Below, one piece after another: positions 6,127 to 12,570 of a stretch of DNA of 13,080 bases. Position 1 is the stretch's first letter, and each line of letters starts with the position of its first letter. Source of the stretch: an uncultured Thiomonas sp. (GTDB taxonomy: Bacteria > Pseudomonadota > Gammaproteobacteria > Burkholderiales > Burkholderiaceae_C). The translations under genes and the position numbers were made by a program. The notes under the pieces are model-generated. The model was not told the DNA's origin. It searched no databases and saw nothing but the letters and a program-made list of their open reading frames with translations. Where the stretch lies: the NCBI GenBank assembly GCA_937927695.1, contig CALBRU010000041.1:1-13080 (forward strand), written 5' to 3'.

Positions 6127-7500
6127 TTGAAAACTTCAACTAACGGCGTCCTGGTGTGGACAGTTTCTGCTCTGGTTCAGGCCTTCTCGGACACCCTCAA
6201 CGCCCGCTTCAACAGCCTGAGCGTGCGTGGCGAAATCTCGGGCCTGGTTCGGGCCGCAAGCGGCCACCAGTACTTCAACCTCAAGGACGGCACGGCACAA
6301 CTGCGCTGTGTCTGGTTCCGCCAGCGCGCAGGCTCTGCCGCCACCGCGCTGCGCGACGGCATGAGCGTGCGACTGCGCGCCACCGTGGCGATTTACGAAC
6401 CCCGCGGCGACCTGCAGCTCATTGTCGAGAGCGTGCAGCCCGACGGCGAGGGTGCGCTGCTCGAAGCGTTTTTGCGCCTCAAGGCCAAACTGCAGATCGA
6501 GGGTTTGTTCGACTCCGAGCGCAAACGCCCGCTGCCGACCCTGCCGCAAGCCGTGGGGGTGATCACCTCGCTACAGGCCGCCGCCCTGCGCGACGTGCTC
6601 ACCACCCTGCGTCGGCGCAGCCCGCATGTGCGCGTCGTGGTCTATCCCGCCAGCGTGCAGGGGGCCGCAGCGCCTGGCGAACTGCTCGCCGCCCTGCAGC
6701 GCGCACAGGCGCGGCGCGAAGTCGATCTCATTCTGCTGGTACGCGGCGGCGGCAGTCTCGACGATCTCTGTGCCTTCAACGACGAGGCACTGACCCGGGC
6801 GATTGCCGCCAGCACCCTGCCGGTGATCAGCGGCGTGGGCCACGAGACCGACTTCACCCTGGCCGATTTCGTCGCCGATCTGCGTGCGCCCACCCCCACC
6901 GCCGCCGCCGAACTCGGCGTGCCCGCGCAGGCCGCTTTGCTCGACGCGCTCACCCATACCGCGCACCGCGCCAGCAGTGCGCTCAGCCGGCATCTGCAGC
7001 GCGAACAGCAGCGCTGTGACCGCCTCGCCCTGCGCTGGCCGCAACCCGCCGCGCTGCTGGCCGCACCGCAGCGCCACCTCGCGCAGTTGCAGTGGCGACT
7101 GCGGCAGGCCTTGAACGATCTGCCGAGGCTGCATGCGCAACGGCTGCAACTCTTACAGCACCGCCTGGCCCAAGCGCTGCGCCAGCGCGCGCCCCGAGAA
7201 CGCGAGCGCCTGAACCGATGCGAGCGCAGCCTGCCAGAAGCGCTGTCGCGCCAGATCTCCAACACCCAGCTCCGCCTCGACCGGGCCGCGCAGCATCTGC
7301 AACTCCTCAGTCCGCGCGCCACCCTTGCGCGCGGCTACCTGCTGGGCATGAACGCGAACGGCCAAGTGCTACGCGACCTCACGCGACTCGCGCCACAGCA
7401 GCCCCTGCTGCTGGCCGACGCGCAACGCGCAGTGCGGATCGACATCAGCCACATCGACGCACAGCCCCATCCTCTCGAAGCGGACATCCCGCCCGTTTGA
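6127..7500 (+). CDS. xseA: Exodeoxyribonuclease VII large subunit
   Basis: Catalytic subunit of exonuclease VII, which degrades single-stranded DNA from both ends to short acid-soluble oligonucleotides. The N-terminal OB fold (about residues 11-105) carries VRGEISGLVRAASGHQYFNL. The catalytic domain has PQAVGVITSLQAAALRDVL (140-158), LLVRGGGSLDDLCAFNDE (203-220) and VISGVGHETDFTLADF (233-248), then APTPTAAAE. An Arg/Gln/Leu-rich helical region follows, typical of the part that binds XseB. The 457 residues match E. coli (456) when the start is TTG 6127, the only start codon between the upstream stop at 6094 and the OB fold, apart from GTG 6154 just before WTVSAL. No Shine-Dalgarno precedes either. 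The small subunit xseB is not in this window. Confidence 0.93.
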   Translation: MKTSTNGVLVWTVSALVQAFSDTLNARFNSLSVRGEISGLVRAASGHQYFNLKDGTAQLRCVWFRQRAGSAATALRDGMSVRLRATVAIYEPRGDLQLIVESVQPDGEGALLEAFLRLKAKLQIEGLFDSERKRPLPTLPQAVGVITSLQAAALRDVLTTLRRRSPHVRVVVYPASVQGAAAPGELLAALQRAQARREVDLILLVRGGGSLDDLCAFNDEALTRAIAASTLPVISGVGHETDFTLADFVADLRAPTPTAAAELGVPAQAALLDALTHTAHRASSALSRHLQREQQRCDRLALRWPQPAALLAAPQRHLAQLQWRLRQALNDLPRLHAQRLQLLQHRLAQALRQRAPRERERLNRCERSLPEALSRQISNTQLRLDRAAQHLQLLSPRATLARGYLLGMNANGQVLRDLTRLAPQQPLLLADAQRAVRIDISHIDAQPHPLEADIPPV

Positions 7501-7527
7501 GCAAAGTCAAACCGCTGTTCCTAGAAT
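7497..7527 (+). promoter_or_regulatory. Possible promoter for sodB
   Basis: TTGAGC (overlapping the xseA stop), a 19-bp spacer and TAGAAT at 7522-7527, about 48 bases before the sodB ATG. The spacer is longer than ideal. sodB could also be transcribed through from xseA. Confidence 0.35.
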
Positions 7528-7574
7528 GGCCTTGGTTTGATTTATGCAACCGCCACTCACTCAAGGAGAAGCCC

Positions 7575-8156
7575 ATGCAACACGAACTCCCCCCCCTGCC
7601 CTTCGCCCCCGACGCGCTCGCCCCGCACATGTCGCGCGAAACGCTGGAATATCACCACGGCAAACACCATCAGGCTTATGTCAACAACACCAACAACCTG
7701 ATCAAAGGCACCGAATTCGAGAACATGACGCTGGAAGACATCATCAAAAAGTCCAGCGGCGGTCTATTCAACAACAGCGCCCAGGTGTGGAACCACACCT
7801 TCTTCTGGAACTGTCTGAAAGCGGGCGGCGGCGGTGAACCCAAGGGCGCGCTGGCTGCGGCCATCAACGCCAAATGGGGCAGCTACGCCGCGTTCAAGGA
7901 AGCCTTTCACAAATCCGCCGTGGGCAACTTCGGCTCGGGCTGGACCTGGCTGGTGAAAAAGGCCGACGGCAGCGTGGACATTGTCAACACCCCCAACGGT
8001 CAGACCCCGCTGACCACCGCCGACAAGGCGCTGCTGACCATCGACGTGTGGGAACATGCCTACTACATCGACTTCCGCAATCGCCGCCCCGATTTCGTCA
8101 CCACCTTCCTCGACCACCTGGCCAACTGGGACTTCGCCGAGAAAAACTTCGGCTGA
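7575..8156 (+). CDS. sodB: Superoxide dismutase, iron type
   Basis: Cytoplasmic enzyme converting superoxide to oxygen and hydrogen peroxide. It has 193 residues, the size of E. coli SodB, with which it shares long stretches (DALAPH, EYHHGKHH, NNLIKGT, AQVWNHTF, NFGSGWTWLV, DVWEHAYYIDFRN). The metal ligands are His27, His74, Asp157 and His161. Gln70 in AQVWNH is the second-sphere glutamine position of Fe enzymes, whereas Mn enzymes carry it in the C-terminal domain, so iron is expected. ATG 7575 has a strong AAGGAG at 7563-7568. A longer frame open to 7092 would read out of frame through xseA and is rejected. It lies 74 bp after xseA and is followed directly by a terminator. Confidence 0.97.
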   Translation: MQHELPPLPFAPDALAPHMSRETLEYHHGKHHQAYVNNTNNLIKGTEFENMTLEDIIKKSSGGLFNNSAQVWNHTFFWNCLKAGGGGEPKGALAAAINAKWGSYAAFKEAFHKSAVGNFGSGWTWLVKKADGSVDIVNTPNGQTPLTTADKALLTIDVWEHAYYIDFRNRRPDFVTTFLDHLANWDFAEKNFG

Positions 8157-8171
8157 TCGCCACCTGCGTCG

Positions 8172-8198
8172 AAAAAGCCCGCTGAAGCGGGCTTTTTT
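8172..8198. terminator. Bidirectional rho-independent terminator between sodB and the DUF1501 gene
   Basis: Six-bp stem gcccgc (8177-8182) / gcgggc (8187-8192) with a TGAA loop, preceded by five A and followed by six T. The T-tract ends sodB on the plus strand, and the A-tract gives a U-tract for transcripts arriving from the DUF1501 gene, whose stop is at 8205. Confidence 0.9.
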
Positions 8199-8204
8199 GC
8201 GTGC

Positions 8205-9419
8205 TTAAACCAGCCGCAGATCGACTGGCCGAGCCCCCGGGAAAATGGTCTGAATCTGCGACGGCCGCAAACCCCACTGCCGCTGGAACAGGCCGCCGAG
8301 CAGGTCGCGGTAGTCGGTCAGCACCGGGTCGTCGCGATTCTGGTTCAGAGTGGCGGGCGATTGCACGATCTGCTCACCCACGATGCGCCCGCCCCGCACT
8401 GCGCCGCCCAACACCCAGTACACCGTGCCGTGGCCGTGATCGGTGCCGCGGTTGCCGTTTTCGCGGAAAGTGCGGCCGAACTCGCTGAGCACGACCACGG
8501 TGGTCTGCTGCCAGGCCGGGCCCAGCGCCTGCGCCATGCCGGCCAGCCCTTGGCCGAGCGCCGCGAGTTTGTCGGCAAGCTGGCCTTGGGCGCCGTTGTC
8601 GGTGGCTTCGTTGACATGCGTGTCCCAGCCGCCCACGTCGATGAAGCCGACGTTGAAGCTGTCGCGCATCAGCCCGCCGATGCGCACGGCCTCGGCGACG
8701 AAGCCCTTGGGCGCGACCGCGCCGCGGCTGGCGGCCACCATCTCGGCCTGCCAGCCCGTGGACTGCATGTCGCGCACCACGGTCTGATGCACGGCAAAAC
8801 CCTCGCGCACCGCGGCACCCTGGGTCGAACCCGTCCACATGCTTTCGATCAGCACGCGCTGGCGGTCGCCGATGCCGGTGTGCCCGGCTTGGGCAATGGC
8901 GAGATTGGGCACGCGCTGCGCGCCGCGCAGCGAAAGCGGCAGCTGCGCAGTGAAGGCCATGGGCTGGGCGCGCGCGCCGATCTGCTGCACCAGACGGTTG
9001 AGAAAGCCGTCGTTGAAATTGCGTGTCTGCGGTCCTTGGCCGAGTTCGATGTGATCCTGGGTTTCGAAGTGGCTGCGGGTCATGTCGCGCGTGCCGGCAA
9101 AGGGCACGAAAGCCAGTTGTCCGGCCTGCCAAAGCGGCAGCATGGAATCGCGCAGCGACGGATGCAGCGCCCAGTCGGCGTTCAACGCGATGGCCGCGTC
9201 GGCGCCCTGGTCCGGCCGGGGCACGGCGATATGCGGGCGCGACTCGTAGTAGAAGTCGTTGGCATGGGGCACGAGCAGATTGGTGGCGTCATACGCGCCG
9301 CGCAGGAACACCAGCACGAACTTGGGCTGCCCCTGAGCGGCAGGCGCGGCCCACAGGCGGGTCATGGGAGCAGCCAGCGCAGCGGCGGTGGCGGTTTGCA
9401 GGAAATGGCGACGTTGCAT
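8205..9419 (-). CDS. DUF1501 family protein, Tat-exported
   Basis: A 404-residue member of the DUF1501 family (sulfatase/alkaline-phosphatase-like fold; biochemical role not established). The N-terminus MQRRHFLQTATAAALAAPMT is a twin-arginine signal (RRHFL) with likely cleavage near residue 25-28, so the protein should be exported folded. Family motifs include KFVLVFLRGAYDATNLLVPH after the signal, a central GFIDVGGWDTHVNE, and VVVLSEFGRTFRENG followed by GTDHGHG, rich in potential metal ligands (Asp, His, Glu). ATG 9419 is chosen over an in-frame start at 9455 because AGGAG lies 7 bases before it and the signal begins there. It pairs with the DUF1800 gene upstream, a recurrent association in bacteria. 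Two tandem repeats fill the gap to that gene, and one hairpin arm touches the ribosome site. Confidence 0.93.
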   Translation of the reverse strand: MQRRHFLQTATAAALAAPMTRLWAAPAAQGQPKFVLVFLRGAYDATNLLVPHANDFYYESRPHIAVPRPDQGADAAIALNADWALHPSLRDSMLPLWQAGQLAFVPFAGTRDMTRSHFETQDHIELGQGPQTRNFNDGFLNRLVQQIGARAQPMAFTAQLPLSLRGAQRVPNLAIAQAGHTGIGDRQRVLIESMWTGSTQGAAVREGFAVHQTVVRDMQSTGWQAEMVAASRGAVAPKGFVAEAVRIGGLMRDSFNVGFIDVGGWDTHVNEATDNGAQGQLADKLAALGQGLAGMAQALGPAWQQTTVVVLSEFGRTFRENGNRGTDHGHGTVYWVLGGAVRGGRIVGEQIVQSPATLNQNRDDPVLTDYRDLLGGLFQRQWGLRPSQIQTIFPGARPVDLRLV

Positions 9420-9426
9420 GGTTTTT

Positions 9427-9431
9427 CTCCT
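9427..9431 (-). promoter_or_regulatory. Ribosome-binding site of the DUF1501 gene, directly against a repeat hairpin
   Basis: AGGAG on the minus strand, 7 bases before ATG 9419. The base immediately upstream (9432) is the outer base of the 9-bp hairpin at 9432-9464, so the stem ends exactly where the ribosome site begins. Confidence 0.75.
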
Positions 9432-9436
9432 GAGAA

Positions 9437-9589
9437 ATTCGCCGGGCCGCCCCAAGAATTTCTCGCCCCCTTGGGGGGAGAGCCGAGCACGGCGAGGCTT
9501 TCGGGGGTATCAAATATTCGCCGGACCGCCCCAAGAATTTCTCGCCCCCTTGGGGGGAGAGCCGAGTGCGGCGAGGCTTTCGGGGGCAT
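9437..9589. repeat. Two tandem 74-bp copies of a dispersed GC-rich repeat
   Basis: Copies at 9437-9510 and 9516-9589, start-to-start 79 bp, with four mismatches in 74 by my count. Each holds gccggRccgccccaa, gaatttctc, a cccccttgggggg core and a gccg-NNNN-cggc stem, and ends in tttcggggg. The first copy's left arm gagaaattc (9432-9440) pairs perfectly with gaatttctc (9456-9464) around the 15-nt loop; the second copy's left arm pairs over only 4 bp. They fill nearly all of the 170-bp gap between the DUF1800 stop and the DUF1501 start. Copy 2 touches the DUF1800 stop codon. The loop is identical to that in the lpxK insertion. No direct-repeat unit/spacer pattern of CRISPR type is present. Confidence 0.9.
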
Positions 9590-11284
9590 TCACGCGTTCA
9601 TGAATTCGGGCGATGAGAGCCACAGCGCGTTCCAGCGCAGGCGGTTGTCGGCCTGCGCCAGCGCGCGCAGGGTGGCGACGCTGAGCTGGTCTTGCTGGGC
9701 GAGATAGACCGGGCTGCGCGCGAGATCGGGCGGGGGACGGTGGGGTGGTTTGGGCGCGGTTTGGGGAGCCGTCATCGCGGCCATTGCTTCGCCCGATTCT
9801 GCGGTCACCTGTGGCGCGCTCTGCTGCAGAAAAGTTGGCGGCGGCTCGAACATCGCCGGCGCGCCACTGCCGATCTGCCGCGCCACCTCGAAGCGCGCGG
9901 TGAGCTGGCCCGATCCGTCCCAGGCGCTCGCGTTCAACGGGTAGCCGTCGGGCGTCTGGCGCCCGAACAGCGGCTCGCCCAGACGGGTCAGCATGCCGAG
10001 CACCGGCAGCGGGTTGCGGATCGGTTCGTCGCCCAGGCTGGCGCGCAACGCCGACAGCACATAGCGCATCGGGTCTTTGAACTGCGGCTGGCCCAGACTG
10101 GCGGCGAATGCAGCGCTGGTGAACATCACGCGCAGCACTTCGGCCATCTGCCCGCCGCTGGCCTGCCAGCGCCGCACCATGTCATCGACCAAAGCGGGCG
10201 GAGCGGGATCGGCGACGAAGTACTGCGCCAGTTGCGTGCTGACGTGCTGCGCCGTGGCGGGGTGGTCAGCCAGCAGGGTGATGACCTCGTCGATCTCTTC
10301 CAGGCCGTGGCCTTGCAGGGTGTGGCCCAGCACCGTCTTGGGGTCGGGGTCGTGCCGCGCGGGGTTGAACACCACCAGCCCTTGCCGCCACACATCGGCG
10401 CGCAGGGCCGGGCGCACCCGCACGGGCTGGTCCATCAGGTCAACGCCCAGGCCGGTGAGCGCTCGGGCGAGGTTGGTCACATCGGTCTGGGTGTAGCCAC
10501 TGCCCACGCCCAGGGTGTGCAGCTCCATGACTTCGCGCGCATAGTTTTCGTTCACATGGCCGCGGGCGTTTTGCGCGTTGTTCAAATACAGCAGCATCTG
10601 CGGCGAAAACATGGTGGCGCGCAGCAAATCGCGGAAGCGGCCCAGCGCATGCGGCGCAATGACGCGCTGGGTGTAATCGCCCATCATCGGGCCGATATTG
10701 CCACTGCGGAACACATTGAAGTGATTCAGCCAGAACCAGCTCAGGCGCTGCTGCAGGGCATTGGGGGCGTACAGACTGAGCCACACCTGTTGCGCTGCTG
10801 CCTGTTGCGCAAGGGCGTACTTGAAGCGGTTGAGCGCCTTGAGCCGGTCCTCGGTATCGGCAGTATCGGCCTGCGGCTTGTTTTTGCGGGCCAGGCGCAG
10901 GGCGCGCTCCTCCCGAACGAGAGGCGCAATGAGCGCTTCGAGCGGCTGATTGACTGGCAAGGCGGCCAACTGCGCCGCCAGCTCGGATGGCAGCGCAGCA
11001 TCGGGCTGACCGCGCAGTTGCAGGTCCAGATAGGCCGTCGCGCCCAAGCGGGAAAGCGCCTGCAATTGCTCTGCGCTGGCGCCCCAGCCCACGCGGTCGA
11101 GAAAGGTGACCGGATTGGCTTGCGCAGCGGCGTCCAGCGCAGCAGGGCCAAGCTCGCTGACGGCCTGCAAGGTTTGCGACAGGGCAGCCGGCGCCAAACC
11201 GCACAAGCCCAGCCCCGCAGCGCCAACCCCCCCGATGAAACGGCGGCGCGACAGCCGCCCAGCAGCGTGCAAACGATGTTCCAT
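9590..11284 (-). CDS. DUF1800 family protein, Tat-exported
   Basis: A 564-residue DUF1800 protein. The Tat signal SRRRFIGG (residues 12-19) is followed by a hydrophobic, Gly/Ala-rich stretch to about residue 36. Recognisable family blocks are FLDRVGWGAS near the mature N-terminus, LSWFWLNHFNVF, FRDLLRATMFSPQMLLYLNN, then NENYAREVMELHTLGVGSGYTQ and DVTNLARALTGL. The C-terminal third has DGYPLNASAW and a low-complexity Pro/Thr/Ala segment (APKPPHRPPPDL). The function is unknown; the family recurrently pairs with DUF1501, as here. ATG 11284 has GGGAG 8 bases upstream and lies 15 bp after the lipoprotein stop, so it belongs to the same transcript. Confidence 0.93.
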   Translation of the reverse strand: MEHRLHAAGRLSRRRFIGGVGAAGLGLCGLAPAALSQTLQAVSELGPAALDAAAQANPVTFLDRVGWGASAEQLQALSRLGATAYLDLQLRGQPDAALPSELAAQLAALPVNQPLEALIAPLVREERALRLARKNKPQADTADTEDRLKALNRFKYALAQQAAAQQVWLSLYAPNALQQRLSWFWLNHFNVFRSGNIGPMMGDYTQRVIAPHALGRFRDLLRATMFSPQMLLYLNNAQNARGHVNENYAREVMELHTLGVGSGYTQTDVTNLARALTGLGVDLMDQPVRVRPALRADVWRQGLVVFNPARHDPDPKTVLGHTLQGHGLEEIDEVITLLADHPATAQHVSTQLAQYFVADPAPPALVDDMVRRWQASGGQMAEVLRVMFTSAAFAASLGQPQFKDPMRYVLSALRASLGDEPIRNPLPVLGMLTRLGEPLFGRQTPDGYPLNASAWDGSGQLTARFEVARQIGSGAPAMFEPPPTFLQQSAPQVTAESGEAMAAMTAPQTAPKPPHRPPPDLARSPVYLAQQDQLSVATLRALAQADNRLRWNALWLSSPEFMNA

Positions 11285-11299
11285 GATCAGCGCTCCCGT

Positions 11300-11503
11300 T
11301 CAGCCGCACACGCCCCAATGGCCCGGATGCCAAGCGCCGTAGGGGCCGCGCCAGCCATGGTGCCAGCAGCCGCCGCCCTCCGGCCGCACGATCACCGCCC
11401 CTGAAACCCGCGCCGGGGCGATGGGCGCCACATAACAGCCACCGAGCAGCAAACTGCCCGACAAGGTCAATGCCGCGAGTTGCAATCTCCTTTTCATTGC
11501 CAT
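11300..11503 (-). CDS. Small lipoprotein, Trp/His/Gly-rich
   Basis: A 67-residue predicted lipoprotein. The basic start MAMKRR is followed by a hydrophobic stretch and the lipobox LLGGC with Cys23 as the lipidated residue. The mature part is only about 45 residues and ends in a Trp/His/Gly-rich block (CWHHGWRGPYGAWHPGHWG) with a WxPGHW motif like that of small envelope proteins with Trp-rich repeats; I cannot name a function. The start at 11503 has GGGAG 8 bases upstream. An alternative ATG at 11497 would overlap the upstream stop as ATGA but sits 14 bases from that ribosome site. Either way it overlaps the preceding gene and lies 15 bp from the DUF1800 gene, indicating cotranscription. Confidence 0.75.
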   Translation of the reverse strand: MAMKRRLQLAALTLSGSLLLGGCYVAPIAPARVSGAVIVRPEGGGCWHHGWRGPYGAWHPGHWGVCG

Positions 11504-11865
11504 GGCGCGATCTCCCGGCTGATGGCGTCTTCCTGACGGTTCAGCGCCCAATATTGGGAGGGCAGCAGAGCGCCGCCCTGGCGACGCGCCAGCACGTCCT
11601 GCCGCCAGCGCACCTGCGCAACCTGGCGTTGCAACGCGGCGGCGCGCCAAGGGCCGAGCGCGCCGATCCAACGCGCATAGCCAATCCGGTGATCGAGATG
11701 ATTGGCGCGTTGGAGCACTTCGGCACGCGCCGGATGGGCGGCCTGCCAGGGAGTTTCGGCCATAGCCAGCGGAGCGGTGAGCAAAGCGCTGGCAGCCAGC
11801 AGACCGAGCGCCAACGGCTTCCAGTGCCCGGCGTTTTGTTGAGAGTGATGCAGAAAAGAATGCAT
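11494..11865 (-). CDS. Small periplasmic protein of unknown function
   Basis: A 123-residue protein with a signal peptide (hydrophobic residues about 17-34, likely cleavage AMA|E after residue 36). The mature part is helical, Arg/Gln/Ala-rich and opens with HPARAEVLQRANHLDHRI. The later segment GGALLPSQYWALNRQEDAIS resembles a family of small secreted proteobacterial proteins with HPRR-EV and ALNQQE-xxS signatures, which I recognise by pattern only. No catalytic motif is seen. ATG 11865 has AAGGAAG 6 bases upstream. It is the first gene of a four-gene exported-protein group, and the 3' end overlaps the lipoprotein start. Confidence 0.8.
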   Translation of the reverse strand: MHSFLHHSQQNAGHWKPLALGLLAASALLTAPLAMAETPWQAAHPARAEVLQRANHLDHRIGYARWIGALGPWRAAALQRQVAQVRWRQDVLARRQGGALLPSQYWALNRQEDAISREIAPWQ

Positions 11866-11935
11866 GATGGACTTCCTTTGAAGTTCGACGAGAACAATGG
11901 CGGCCGTGTCGAATCAACGAAAGTCCTGCCTGCCC

Positions 11936-11966
11936 GGTGACAACTCCACCGCACGCAGTTGTCACC
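11936..11966. promoter_or_regulatory. Perfect inverted repeat upstream of the exported-protein operon
   Basis: ggtgacaact (11936-11945) and agttgtcacc (11957-11966), 10-bp arms around 11 bases. It lies in the 113-bp gap between the DUF192 stop and the small periplasmic protein gene, 71 bp before that gene's ATG. Centre-to-centre arm distance is 21 bp, fitting an operator for a dimeric regulator. There is no T-tract on either side, so it is not a typical terminator. Confidence 0.5.
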
Positions 11967-11978
11967 GCTTGTATCGCG

Positions 11979-12443
11979 TCAGCGGCTTGGTGCGGGCAGC
12001 CCCAGCACGCGCGCCCCCGGCCGGATGCCGTGCTGCGCAAACCAGTGCAGCGGGGTTTCCAGCGCATAGCGCACATCGGTCTGGCCGCAGTGCACGTCTT
12101 CGGTCTGCGGCTGCATGTCGGCGATGTTGACAATGCGGCCGTCCGTGGTGATGAAGGCGACCGACAAGGGAATGAACGTGTTTTTCATCCACATGCAAAC
12201 CGGCTGAGACTCGGCAAACAAAAACACCATGCCGCGATTCGCGGGCAGACTGCGGCGGTTCATCAGCCCGGTCTGCTGCTGCTCGGGGGTAGAAGCCACT
12301 TCGGCGGTGAGGGTGTGGCCGCCGATCTGCAGACGAGCAGTCGGCAGGCCGGTGTTCACCTCGGGCTGCGCGGCCCACAGCGGGGTCGCACCGAACAGGC
12401 CGAGCGCGAGAACGAGAAAAAGAAGAGGACGAAGCGGCGTCAT
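11979..12443 (-). CDS. DUF192 family exported protein
   Basis: A 154-residue protein with a signal peptide (MTPLRPLLFLVLALGLFG, cleavage probably near AA|QP at 25-26). The DUF192 domain follows: EVASTPEQQQTGLMNRRSLP, GMVFLF (71-76), MWMKNTFIPLSVAFI (84-98) and GRIVNIADMQPQT, ending ALETPLHWFAQHGIRPGARV. The family's function is not settled. ATG 12443 with AGGA 7 bases upstream is preferred; a TTG at 12557 in the same frame would prepend 38 residues translated from the repeat. It lies downstream of ispF on the same strand, separated by REP-like DNA, so it may or may not be cotranscribed. Confidence 0.92.
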   Translation of the reverse strand: MTPLRPLLFLVLALGLFGATPLWAAQPEVNTGLPTARLQIGGHTLTAEVASTPEQQQTGLMNRRSLPANRGMVFLFAESQPVCMWMKNTFIPLSVAFITTDGRIVNIADMQPQTEDVHCGQTDVRYALETPLHWFAQHGIRPGARVLGLPAPSR

Positions 12444-12470
12444 GGTCAGTCCTGAGAGAGCGCTGAAAAA

Positions 12471-12570
12471 TTCCTCCCCCGCTGGCGGGGGAGGTGAGGA
12501 GGGGGAGACCAGCGTTGGATTCACTTCGCTTTCTCCCCACCCCACCCCTCCCCACAAGTGGGGAGGGAGA
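12471..12570. repeat. Two inverted REP-like hairpin units between ispF and the DUF192 gene
   Basis: Unit 1 (12471-12507, plus orientation): hairpin ctcccccgc 12474-12482 / gcgggggag 12485-12493 followed by a G-rich tail. Unit 2 (12532-12570, read on the minus strand): hairpin with 10-bp arms 12546-12555 / 12558-12567 around AA, also followed by a G-rich tail. Aligned in the same direction the units share the TCC-C-tract-hairpin-G-tract-GGAG layout, so they form a head-on pair like BIMEs in other bacteria. Unit 2 encodes the ispF C-terminus. No RAYT transposase gene is in the window. Confidence 0.7.

Noticed and set aside
7092..8156. sodB read as a 354-residue fusion protein from an upstream ATG
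   Set aside because: The first 160 codons run out of frame through xseA, while sodB has its own strong ribosome site and an ATG matching the family N-terminus.
9437..9589. Tandem repeats as a CRISPR array
   Set aside because: Only two long units with a 5-bp gap, internal hairpins, no spacers and no cas genes.
9692..11404. Plus-strand open frame of 570 codons opposite the DUF1800 gene
   Set aside because: Antisense shadow; the DUF1800 frame has a Tat signal, a ribosome site and family motifs.
12444..12557. N-terminal extension of the DUF192 protein from a TTG start
   Set aside because: The extra residues are translated repeat DNA without family match; the ATG at 12443 has a ribosome site and begins a clean signal peptide.
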